Source of the DNA: Mycobacterium sp. 1554424.7
GTDB taxonomy: Bacteria > Actinomycetota > Actinomycetes > Mycobacteriales > Mycobacteriaceae
Reading direction: 5' to 3'
Length of the DNA stretch: 64,000 nt
NCBI RefSeq assembly: GCF_001665295.1
Contig: NZ_LZSE01000097.1
Span: forward strand, 62,001 to 126,000
A program made the position numbers and the translations under genes. The notes below the pieces were generated by a model. The model did not search any database. It saw only the letters and a list, made by a program, of their open reading frames with translations, and was not told where the DNA came from. Position 1 is the stretch's first letter; each line of letters starts with the position of its first letter. This document shows positions 52,521 through 60,571 of the stretch, piece by piece.

Positions 52521-54854
52521 GTGTCAGCCCGGGCACCGTTCCCCGACTGGCGGGTGCTGGAGCTGTCCAACGGCATCGCGGTGTCCTACTGCGGCAAGAT
52601 GTTCGTCGACGCCGGCGCCGACGTCGTGAAACTCGAGTCAGCGCAGGGTGATTCGATGCGGGGCTGGTCCGCCGACGGCCCCGCCGGGGCGCTGTTCGGC
52701 TACCTGGCCGCCGGCAAGAGGTCGGTCAACGATCGGGCACAAGCACCGGCGCTACTGGCCGGCGCCGACATCGTGCTCACCGACCTGACTGACGACTGGA
52801 CGCTCGACGTCATCACCGCCCACACCGGTCCGTCGGCGGTGGTGGTGGCGGTGACACCCTTCGGCACCACTGGTCCCTACGTCGAAAACCAGGTGGTGGC
52901 CAACGAGTTCATTCTGCAGGCGCTGTGTGGCTCCATCGCCGGCCGGGGCTGGCCGGGCGACGAACCGGTCCAGGCGGGCGGGCGACTCGGCGAGTGGCTG
53001 GCCGGCTCATTCGCCGCGCCCGTCGCCGCCGCAGCGCCCCGGCGCGCCGCCCGGGGCGGGTGCGGGGAGGTCATCGACGTCTCGACCTATGAGGCGATGG
53101 CGATCGCGATGGGCGGCCTGTCCGCCATGTCGGCCAGCGTGCTGGGCGCGGATTCCCTTCAGCAGCAACGCAGTCTGGAGTTGCCGTCGATCGTGCCCAC
53201 GGCCGACGGCCTGGTCGGCTTCTGTACTATCACCGCGCAACAGTTCCAGGACTTTCTGGTGATGATCGATCGCGCCGACCTGGTCGACGACGCCGAGCTG
53301 GCGTCGTTCGTCGGGCGGGTCGAACGCCGCGACGAATTCCTCGGCATGGTCACGCAATGGACGGAAACCCGGACCACGCAAGAGATCATCGACGTCGCGG
53401 TGGCCTTCCGCATCCCGGTGGCCCCCATCGGCACGCCCGCCACGGTGCCGAAGGTCGACCACTTCGTCGAACGCGGGGTTTTCGTCGAATCCGAACCGGG
53501 CGGTTTGCAGCCGCGGGTGCCGTATCGGAGCGACGCGATGGCAACCAGCCCGCCCGGACGGCCGCCGCTGCTGGGCGCGGACAACGGCCGCGTCCACTGG
53601 CCGCCGCGACCCCACCGGCCGAAAACCGCCGACGCGGACGCGCTTCCGTTGTCCGACATCCGGATAACGGACTTCACCGCTTTCTGGGCGGGACCGGTCG
53701 CCACCCAATTCCTGGGCGCCCTCGGCGCCGACGTGATCAAGCTCGAGGGTGTGCGCCGGCCCGACGGCATGAGGTTCTCCGCCGGCCGCCCGCCTGACTG
53801 GGACCAGTGGTGGGAGTGGGGCCCGGTGTTCTTGTGCAGCAACAACAACAAGCGCGGCGTCAGCGTCGAGCTCAGCGTCGAAGCCGGCCGCGCCATTGCG
53901 TTGGAGCTCATCGCGGCAAGCGATCTCGTCATCGAGAACTTCTCCCCGCGAGTGATGGAGAATTTCCGCCTGGACTGGGACGCCGTCGCCGCGGCCAATC
54001 CGCGCGCGATCATGGTCCGGATGCCGGCGTTCGGCCTCGACGGTCCGTGGCGCGACCGCGTCGGCTTCGCCCAGACCATGGAGCAGGCGACCGGCATGGC
54101 GTGGGTGACCGGACACGCCGACGGCCCGCCGGTGATTCCGCGCGGGGTGTGTGACCCGATGGCGGGGCTGCACGCCGCGTTCGCCGCTATTGCGGCGCTG
54201 GTGGTCCGCGACCGGGACGGGACCGGTATGCATGTCGAGTCCACCATGGTCGAGTCAGCGCTGAACGTGGCCGCCGAGATGGTGGTCGAGTACTCGCGCA
54301 ACGGGATTGAGCTGCGCCGGCAGGGCAACAGGGGCCCTGGCGCGACCCCGCAGGGCGTGTATCCGTGCCGCGGGGACGACGAGTGGGTGGCGCTCGCCGC
54401 GATGGGAGACGCCGCACGTGCTTCGCTGGCGGAACTCATCGCCCGACCCGACCTCGGCCCGGACGGCGCGCCGTGGCGGGAGAAGGCCGACGAAATCGAC
54501 AAGCTGATCTCCGGCTGGACCGCTCGGCGCTCGGCGGCCGAAGCGGTGGACGAGCTGCGCGCGGGCGGGATGGCCGCGGCGCGCGTCACCGCGGCCGGGG
54601 ACCTGCTGAGCGACGCACAGTTGCTCGCCCGCGGCTTCTGGGAACGAGTCGATCACCCGGTGGCCGGCTCGTTCCTGTGCACCGGCATGCCCTTCGCATT
54701 CGTCGGAAAACCACGGCGCTGGCTTCGTCGGGTGCCGCCGCTGTATGGCCAGCACACCGACGAAGTCCTGACGGGCGTGCTTGGACACAGCCAACAGGAC
54801 TTGTTGGGATTGCGCGCCTCGGGTGCCACCAGCGCACGGCCGGCGGGACTGTGA
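52521..54854 (+). CDS. Tandem family III CoA-transferase (CaiB/BaiF)
   Basis: A 777-residue fusion of two family III CoA-transferase domains (about 1-385 and 400-777). Each has a Rossmann start, RVLELSNGIAVSYCGKMFVDAGADVVKLES and RITDFTAFWAGPVATQFLGALGADVIKLEG. The second keeps the catalytic Asp in RGVCDPMAGLHAAFA. In the first the equivalent region reads GGRLGEWLAGSFAAPV, with Glu instead of Asp, so only one domain may form the CoA-anhydride intermediate. GTG 52521 is 2 bp after the amidohydrolase stop. It would exchange CoA between acids of the pathway. Confidence 0.9.
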   Translation: MSARAPFPDWRVLELSNGIAVSYCGKMFVDAGADVVKLESAQGDSMRGWSADGPAGALFGYLAAGKRSVNDRAQAPALLAGADIVLTDLTDDWTLDVITAHTGPSAVVVAVTPFGTTGPYVENQVVANEFILQALCGSIAGRGWPGDEPVQAGGRLGEWLAGSFAAPVAAAAPRRAARGGCGEVIDVSTYEAMAIAMGGLSAMSASVLGADSLQQQRSLELPSIVPTADGLVGFCTITAQQFQDFLVMIDRADLVDDAELASFVGRVERRDEFLGMVTQWTETRTTQEIIDVAVAFRIPVAPIGTPATVPKVDHFVERGVFVESEPGGLQPRVPYRSDAMATSPPGRPPLLGADNGRVHWPPRPHRPKTADADALPLSDIRITDFTAFWAGPVATQFLGALGADVIKLEGVRRPDGMRFSAGRPPDWDQWWEWGPVFLCSNNNKRGVSVELSVEAGRAIALELIAASDLVIENFSPRVMENFRLDWDAVAAANPRAIMVRMPAFGLDGPWRDRVGFAQTMEQATGMAWVTGHADGPPVIPRGVCDPMAGLHAAFAAIAALVVRDRDGTGMHVESTMVESALNVAAEMVVEYSRNGIELRRQGNRGPGATPQGVYPCRGDDEWVALAAMGDAARASLAELIARPDLGPDGAPWREKADEIDKLISGWTARRSAAEAVDELRAGGMAAARVTAAGDLLSDAQLLARGFWERVDHPVAGSFLCTGMPFAFVGKPRRWLRRVPPLYGQHTDEVLTGVLGHSQQDLLGLRASGATSARPAGL

Positions 54855-54855
54855 C

Positions 54856-55185
54856 GTGCCGGTCACGCTGTGCGTCCCGCCGCGCGCCGGCGAACTGTGC
54901 GCACCCGTCCGGTTCCTGCTGCGGGAGGACTCCGTGGTGATGGAACTGACCGCCCGCCACCGCATCACCGGTGTCGAGTGGGACGAGAACGAACGGGCGG
55001 TGGCGATGGTCGTCGAGATCACCGACCCGCAAACGGCCCGGCCGATCGACGTGCGGATCGACGTCGTCGAAGTGGGTGCGCCACCAGCCGATGCGCGTGC
55101 CACGACGATCGGGACCATCGAGCGTGACGGGAGAGAGTACGACGTGGTGGGTACCTACCTGGGAGTTGTGGCGGATGAGAACTAG
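54856..55185 (+). CDS. Small uncharacterised protein between CoA-transferase and thiolase-like gene
   Basis: A 109-residue, beta-rich protein starting GTG 54856, 1 bp after the CoA-transferase stop; PVTLCVPPRAGELCAPVRFLLREDSVVMELTARHRITG, then VEWDENERAVAMVVEITDP. No catalytic motif or named family recognised. It overlaps the thiolase-like start by 11 bp, so it is translated with that gene and may be its partner. Coding composition matches the neighbours. Confidence 0.7.
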   Translation: MPVTLCVPPRAGELCAPVRFLLREDSVVMELTARHRITGVEWDENERAVAMVVEITDPQTARPIDVRIDVVEVGAPPADARATTIGTIERDGREYDVVGTYLGVVADEN

Positions 55186-56341
55186 CCCGGCCGAGCGCAC
55201 CGCGGCGATCGTCGGCGTGCACAACACCCGCCAGGGCCGCCGGCTGGACGGTGAAACCTCACGAAGCCTGGCGCTCAAGGCCATTCACGGCGCGCTGGCC
55301 GACGCGGGCCTGAGCCTCGATGACGTCGACGGCATCAGCGCGAGCTCGCACTCCACGTCGTTGATCTACGACCTGCGTATCGGCCCGGCGTGGCAAGGCC
55401 TGGCCTTCGGGGTGGGCATGATCACCGAGGCGGTGACCGCGATCGAGCACGGCATGGCCGACGTCGTCGTCCTGGTCGCCGCCCAGGCCGGTGAATACCG
55501 CGACCATCAGGCCACCGCGCCGTGGACCAGGCCGGAGAACGAATTCGTCGCGCCCTGGGGAATGTTCACCACCGCCGAGTTCGCGCTCATCGCCCGGCGC
55601 CACATGCACGTCTACGGCACGACGCGCGAACAACTGTCCATGGTCGCGGCGACCATTCGCAACAACGGATCGCTAAACCCCGAAGCCGTTTACTACCAAC
55701 GGGGACCGTTTGGGCCCGAGGACATCACCGCGTCGCGGCCCATCGCCGACCCGTTTCATCTCCTCGATTGCGCCACCACGTCCGAGGGCGGCTGCGCGCT
55801 GGTGGTGGCCAATATCAACAAAGTGGACATCGCCGGCCAGCCGATCTACGTGTTGGGCAGCGGAGCGGACTTTCACGGCCCGTCCTATCAGCACCCACCC
55901 GCGTGGGACCTCGCCGGCCGGCGCGGCGATCACGTGAACGGCGTGGTCGGCAGGCGCGCGGCCGAGCGCGCTTTCGGCCACGCCGGGCTGCGGCGCGACG
56001 AGGTTGACGTGCTGGAACTCTACGACCCGTTCTCCTTCGAAATCATCAGGCAGCTAGAGGCTTTCGGATTCTGCGGTGACGGCGAGGGCGGGCCGTTCGT
56101 CGCCGACGGCCACATCGCGGTCGACGGCAGCCACCCGGTCACCACCGACGGGGGAACCATGTCCTTCAGCCACGCCGGCTCCAATCCGCAGATGATGCAG
56201 CGGGCCGTCCGCGCGGTCCAGCAGTTACGCGGCCAGGCCGGCGACCTTCAGGTGCCCGACGCGCACATCGCATTCTGCAGCAACGGGGGAGCGGGGGCCC
56301 TGTTCACCACGGTGCTGATCCTGGGAGACGAGCCACGATGA
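55175..56341 (+). CDS. Thiolase-like protein (Ltp2-type), second copy
   Basis: A 388-residue thiolase-fold protein. N-terminus AAIVGVHNTRQGRRLDGETSRSLALKAI; later motifs are LYDPFSFEIIRQLEAFGFC and DGGTMSFSHAGSNPQMMQRAV, matching the Tyr/His-lined active region of Ltp2-like retro-aldolases. The nucleophile Cys position reads WQGLAFGVGMIT, without Cys. The DUF35 gene follows with a 4-bp overlap (ATGA). It is only distantly related to the one at 46311, so the two modules probably serve different intermediates. Confidence 0.85.
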   Translation: MRTSPAERTAAIVGVHNTRQGRRLDGETSRSLALKAIHGALADAGLSLDDVDGISASSHSTSLIYDLRIGPAWQGLAFGVGMITEAVTAIEHGMADVVVLVAAQAGEYRDHQATAPWTRPENEFVAPWGMFTTAEFALIARRHMHVYGTTREQLSMVAATIRNNGSLNPEAVYYQRGPFGPEDITASRPIADPFHLLDCATTSEGGCALVVANINKVDIAGQPIYVLGSGADFHGPSYQHPPAWDLAGRRGDHVNGVVGRRAAERAFGHAGLRRDEVDVLELYDPFSFEIIRQLEAFGFCGDGEGGPFVADGHIAVDGSHPVTTDGGTMSFSHAGSNPQMMQRAVRAVQQLRGQAGDLQVPDAHIAFCSNGGAGALFTTVLILGDEPR

Positions 56342-56760
56342 CTTTTGAACCGTTGCGGCCCCAGAGCGGGCCGGTGCCGCACGCCAGCAGCGAGCTCAGT
56401 GTCCCCTTCTGGCAGGGATGTGGCGCCGGGGAACTGCGCTACCAACGCTGCGAGTCGTGTGGCGTCTCGAACTTTCCGCCGACCGAACATTGCCGCCAAT
56501 GCCTTTCGGCCGAGTTGCGATGGGATCGCAGTGGCGGACTCGGCGAGATCTACAGCTGGACCGTGGTGCATCGCCCGGTCACGGCGGAATTCGCACCGCC
56601 CTACGCGCCGGCGATCGTCACGCTGGACGAGGGCTACCAGATGCTGACCAACATCATCGGCGTGGCCCCGAGCGACTTGGCGATCGGCATGCGCGTGCGG
56701 GTGCAGTTCCACGCCGTCGGCGCCGACGTCACCCTCCCGTATTTCACCGGGGCGCAATGA
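56338..56760 (+). CDS. Zn-ribbon/DUF35 OB-fold protein (ChsH2-like)
   Basis: A 140-residue protein. The rubredoxin-like zinc ribbon is intact, with two CxxC pairs in RYQRCESCGVSNFPPTEHCRQCLSAELRW, followed by the OB-fold (GLGEIYSWTVVHRPVTAEF, VRVQFHAVGADVTLPYF). It partners the preceding thiolase-like protein, as ChsH2-DUF35 does for Ltp2. Its stop overlaps the PadR start. Confidence 0.9.
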   Translation: MTFEPLRPQSGPVPHASSELSVPFWQGCGAGELRYQRCESCGVSNFPPTEHCRQCLSAELRWDRSGGLGEIYSWTVVHRPVTAEFAPPYAPAIVTLDEGYQMLTNIIGVAPSDLAIGMRVRVQFHAVGADVTLPYFTGAQ

Positions 56761-57410
56761 GTCCCGCCCGCACTAGCAACGGCCTTCCGGTGACGGCCTA
56801 CCTGGTGCTGGGCGTGCTGGCCGCCAACGACGAGCAACTCACCGCCGGCGAGATCAAGATGCGTGCCGAGTTGTCGGTCGGCCATTTCTATTGGTCGCCA
56901 TCGGTCAGCCACGTGCGGCGCGAGCTGAACCGGTTGCTGGAGCGGGGGATGGTCAGCGAGATTGGGGCGCAGTCCGGCAAGCGCGCAATCACCCTGTACG
57001 AGACGACCGACTCCGGGCTCGACGCGCTGCGCCGCTGGGTCCAGCACTTCCCGGCGCAGGACAGGGTCGTCATCAAGCACCCCGTGATCCTCAAGACCTG
57101 GCTCGCGCGCGGCGAGGATCCGGAACACGTGGTGGACACGCTGGACCGCCACCTCGAGGCGACCCGCGCCCGGCTCGACGAGGCGCTGTGGTCGCGGCAG
57201 CGCTCGCGCGATCTCGGCCTGGCCGACAACCCGGACCAGCGTTTCTCATTCGCCGTGCTCGACTACGCGATCCGTGGTCTGTATGCCGAGATCTCCAACA
57301 TCGCGCAGCTGCGCGACGAGATCGCCGGCGGCACAAGCCGAGACCCCGTCAAACGGGTGCGACGGGCGAAGGGGCAGATCCGCCGTCGGGCACCCGGCCA
57401 CCCGAGTTAG
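56757..57410 (+). CDS. PadR-family transcriptional regulator
   Basis: A 217-residue winged-helix regulator. N-terminal VTAYLVLGVLAANDEQLTAGEIKMRAELSVGHFYWSPSVSHVRRELNRLLERGMVSEIG is the PadR domain, followed by the helical C-terminal ligand/dimer region (PVILKTWLARGEDPEHVVDTLDRHLEATRARLDEAL). ATG 56757 overlaps the DUF35 stop, so it is at the end of the operon. Its last 62 bp overlap the 3' end of the convergent acyl-CoA ligase. Confidence 0.9.
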   Translation: MSPARTSNGLPVTAYLVLGVLAANDEQLTAGEIKMRAELSVGHFYWSPSVSHVRRELNRLLERGMVSEIGAQSGKRAITLYETTDSGLDALRRWVQHFPAQDRVVIKHPVILKTWLARGEDPEHVVDTLDRHLEATRARLDEALWSRQRSRDLGLADNPDQRFSFAVLDYAIRGLYAEISNIAQLRDEIAGGTSRDPVKRVRRAKGQIRRRAPGHPS

Positions 57411-58992
57411 CCGCGGTCTCGCGGTAGGAGGTGCCGCGAGCTTCGCGCTCCCAAAGGATTTCGCCCTGGCCGGCGGCCACCCCGTCGGCGATCAGCTGGC
57501 GCTTGAGCACCTTGTGGGTGGCGGTGCTGGGCAGGTCGGTGGCGATCCGGACGTATCGTGGCCACGCCTTCGGCGACAGGTCGGGTTGCGCGCGGAGGAA
57601 GGCTTCGAACGAATCGGGATCGAGCCGGGCGCCGTCGTTGAGGACGACCGCTGCCATCACCTGATCTCCCACCCGCTCGTCCGGGACGGCATACACCGCC
57701 GCTCGGTTGATGGCGCCGTGCCGCAACAGGATTCGTTCGATGGGCGCCGCGGCCAGGTTCTCGCCGTCGACACGCATCCAGTCGGCGGTGCGGCCGGCCA
57801 GGTAAATCCAGCCGTCGGCGTCGCGATAGGCGAGGTCTCCGGACCAGTACATGCCGTGGCGCATGCGTTCGGCGTTGGCCTCGGGATCGTTGTAATAGCC
57901 GGTGAAGAAGCCGGATCCCGAGGTGTTGACCAGCTCGCCGACGGCCTCGTCGGCGTTGGCCAGTGCACCGTTGGCGTCGAAGCGCGCGACGGCGCACTCG
58001 GTGACGGTGTCGCTGTTGTAGATCGCGACCCCGTCGACCCCGCGGCCGATCGAGCCCTTGGGCGTGCCGGGTTCGCGGATCACGATGACCGCGTTCTCCG
58101 TCGAGCCGAAGCCGTCCTCGACCTGAACGCCGAAGCGGCGCGCGAACTCCTCGATGTCCTTGTCGTTGGCCTCGTTGCCGAACGCCACCCGCAACGGGTT
58201 GTCGACGTCGTCGTCGCGTTCTGGGGTGGCGAGGATGTAGGCGAGGGGCTTGCCGACGTAGTTCATGTACGTGGCGCCGTAGTGGCGGATGTCGTCGAGG
58301 AACTGGCTCGCCGAGAACTTCGCCGGCACGATCGCCGCGCCGGAGGCCACGGCGGGCGCCCACCCGGCGACGACCGCATTCGAGTGAAATAGCGGCATGG
58401 ACACGTAGCAGGTGTCCCGTTCCGTCAGCTCGAAGCGCCCCATCAGGCTGAGCCCGGCGACCACCGCCATCAGGTGGGATACCTGGACCGCCTTGGGGTT
58501 ACCGCTGGTTCCCGACGTGAAGATCATCATGAACGGGTCCGTCGCGGTGACCTCGCGGTGTGGGACCAGTTCGCCTGCGCCTTCGAGGAATTCGGTCCAT
58601 TGCGGCGTCGAGATGTCGAGGATTTGCGTGCCTCCGAGGTCGAGGCCGTCGAGCAGCGGCCGATGTTCGGGATCGGTGACCACAAACTGGCAGTCGGCGC
58701 GCCGGATGTCGGCGGCCAGCGCCTCGCCGCGTCGCGTGGTGTTCAATCCGCACAGCACGTACCCGCCGAGCCCGGCGGCCGCCATCTGGGCCAGCATCTC
58801 GGGCGTGTTGCCCAGCAGCGCGCCGACGTGCATCGGTCGCCGCGGGTCGGCCGCGGCGATAAAGGCCGCGGCCCGAGCAGTCGCCTCCGCCAGGTATTGA
58901 TCCCAACTCCATTGCAGGGGCCCGTGTTTGACGGCGACGGCGGGGTCGGCCAGGCGCTTGCGCAGCAGCGCCTGCATCGTGTCGTCGGCCAT
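57349..58992 (-). CDS. Acyl-CoA synthetase (FadD-like AMP-dependent ligase)
   Basis: A 547-residue ANL-superfamily enzyme that activates an acid via an acyl-adenylate to its CoA thioester. Motifs: P-loop MMIFTSGTSGNPKAVQ, DGFGSTENAV, YWSGDLAYRDADGWIYLAGRTADWMRVDGENL, and the terminal catalytic Lys in THKVLKRQL. The resemblance is to mycobacterial FadD17-like ligases of side-chain degradation. ATG 58992 lies 21 bp after the operator box of 59014. It is convergent with and overlaps the PadR gene. Confidence 0.92.
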   Translation of the reverse strand: MADDTMQALLRKRLADPAVAVKHGPLQWSWDQYLAEATARAAAFIAAADPRRPMHVGALLGNTPEMLAQMAAAGLGGYVLCGLNTTRRGEALAADIRRADCQFVVTDPEHRPLLDGLDLGGTQILDISTPQWTEFLEGAGELVPHREVTATDPFMMIFTSGTSGNPKAVQVSHLMAVVAGLSLMGRFELTERDTCYVSMPLFHSNAVVAGWAPAVASGAAIVPAKFSASQFLDDIRHYGATYMNYVGKPLAYILATPERDDDVDNPLRVAFGNEANDKDIEEFARRFGVQVEDGFGSTENAVIVIREPGTPKGSIGRGVDGVAIYNSDTVTECAVARFDANGALANADEAVGELVNTSGSGFFTGYYNDPEANAERMRHGMYWSGDLAYRDADGWIYLAGRTADWMRVDGENLAAAPIERILLRHGAINRAAVYAVPDERVGDQVMAAVVLNDGARLDPDSFEAFLRAQPDLSPKAWPRYVRIATDLPSTATHKVLKRQLIADGVAAGQGEILWEREARGTSYRETAANSGGRVPDGGSAPSPVAPV

Positions 58993-59013
58993 CGGATCGG
59001 TCCACCTTCGGTT

Positions 59014-59037
59014 ACGAGACGAGACGGTCCGTCTTAT
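59014..59037. promoter_or_regulatory. TetR-type operator, copy B
   Basis: ACGAGACGAGACGGTCCGTC and the following TTAT match the perfect palindrome at 43995-44018 at 21 of 24 positions. It stands 21 bp upstream of the acyl-CoA ligase start, in promoter position. Confidence 0.75.
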
Positions 59038-59303
59038 CGTAGCGGGCGCCTCGGCTCGCGGTTTTGGCGGATCGCAGGAGGACGCCACCCGGTGTTGTGG
59101 AAGCTTTCACGCCTATTTCGCCGAGGATTCCCTCTTGAAGACCGCGTTTATAACCCGCGTGTTCGCATTGAAGGGCCATCATTGCGCTGTGCTGTTTGAG
59201 CTTCACAGGTCGCTGATTCTGCTACGGAATCGAGCGCGCGAATTTCGAGATGATTTCTCGCAATCCCGACCGGCGGGTTCCTCCGGCCGACGCGGTGGAG
59301 TGC

Positions 59304-60074
59304 CTATCCGCCGACCATCATCAGGCCGCCGTCGACCGCGAGCAGTTGGCCGGTGATGAAGCCCGAGCCGGCGCTGGCCAGGAACACCAGCATCGGACCG
59401 ACGTCTCGCGCGGGGTCTCCCAGTGCCCCGCCGATCGGAATCATCATCTGCATCTGCTGGTCGATGAGGGCGCTGGCATCCGGACCGAGGAAATCCCGGA
59501 ATCGGTCGGAGCCGGGCGTCTGTACCGCCGGTGCCAACGCGTTGACGGTGACCTTGTCGGCGCCCCAGGCCTTGGCGGCCGATCGGGTCCACGCCTGGAC
59601 CGCGCCCTTGGTCGCGGCGTAGACGGCCGAGATCGCGCTGCCCATAACGGCTTCGGAAGACCCGAAGTTGATGATCCTGCCGCCCTTGGGATCTTGGTCC
59701 CGCATCACGGCATACGCGGCCTGATTGGTGAGGATGGTCGCCTTCACGTTGGTGTCCAATAGGAACGAGATCTCGTCGACGCCGATGTAGCCTGGTATCC
59801 CGGCCTGCCAGAGTCCCGCCGCGTTCACCAGGACGTCGAGCCCGCCGAGGTGCTCGGCGGCCTGCGACACCATCGCGGAGACGGCATCCGCGTCACGCGC
59901 GTCGCACTGCAGCCAGGCGGCCTTGAGACCGTCCGGAGGCGGTGTCTTGTGGTAGGTGGCGACGACCTCGGCCCCGGCTTCGGCGAGGACCCCGACGGCG
60001 GCCGCACCGATACCGGTGGCTCCGCCGGTAACCAGGATCCGTCGGCCTTCCAGTGGTGATGTCACATCCGGCAT
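59304..60074 (-). CDS. Short-chain dehydrogenase/reductase
   Basis: A 256-residue SDR. Cofactor loop LVTGGATGIGAAA, NAAG in DVLVNAAGLWQ, Ser139/140 in NFGSSEAV, Tyr152 and Lys156 in VYAATKGAV, and the C-terminal GQLLAVDGGLMMVGG. ATG 60074 gives the canonical N-terminus; the frame remains open upstream into decayed sequence. It lies 229 bp from the ligase operator, so it may be a separate transcript. Alcohol substrate unknown. Confidence 0.92.
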   Translation of the reverse strand: MPDVTSPLEGRRILVTGGATGIGAAAVGVLAEAGAEVVATYHKTPPPDGLKAAWLQCDARDADAVSAMVSQAAEHLGGLDVLVNAAGLWQAGIPGYIGVDEISFLLDTNVKATILTNQAAYAVMRDQDPKGGRIINFGSSEAVMGSAISAVYAATKGAVQAWTRSAAKAWGADKVTVNALAPAVQTPGSDRFRDFLGPDASALIDQQMQMMIPIGGALGDPARDVGPMLVFLASAGSGFITGQLLAVDGGLMMVGG

Positions 60075-60571
60075 GGCGGCAACCCTATCGGGCCCAAGCC
60101 ACCGCCACTTCAGTTCCCGCAGAACAGCGACATCGGGAACCGCACCGGCGGCCCGAAGCCCGTCGGAACCACGGCGAACCTCATGTAAACCGTAGCTGCG
60201 GTAAGCAGCGCCTATGCGCTTGTCGCATAGCACCATCCCGAAATGACATTTCCGACGGCCGCGCCAAAACTTGCCGCCCTGCGTCGCAACGAATGCGAAG
60301 GTCTTGCGCGACCACGCCGCCCACTGGATGGGCGCGATGTACTTCCAGGTCTCGAGCCAAAGCTAACGTTGTCGCCATGAGTCGCAACGAATTCGGTGCA
60401 CGAAGGGGCTCCTCGTCAGTGGAAGTCGCGTCCGATTACTTGAAGGCATAAACACCGCCGTCAAGTTCACCGTCACGCGTTGTCCGCAGTGACGACAACG
60501 ACGTCAAAGTCAATTTGATCATCGTCGGCTGAGATGCCGCTGGCGATTGACCACGGCAAAAGGAGGATTGG
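60075..60571. other. Intergenic region with a hydrolase remnant
   Basis: 497 bp between the divergent SDR and aldehyde dehydrogenase genes. Apart from the isochorismatase-like remnant at 60285-60360, no gene is visible. Short frames such as 60377-60451 have no family resemblance. Confidence 0.5.
60285..60360 (-). pseudogene. Isochorismatase-family remnant, second copy
   Basis: On the minus strand ETWKYIAPIQWAAWSRKTFAF closely matches YETWKYIAPILRAAWSRKTFEY of the decayed hydrolase at 40677. The likeness fades on both sides and the rest of the gene is absent, so this is a deletion relic of a related gene. Confidence 0.65.
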
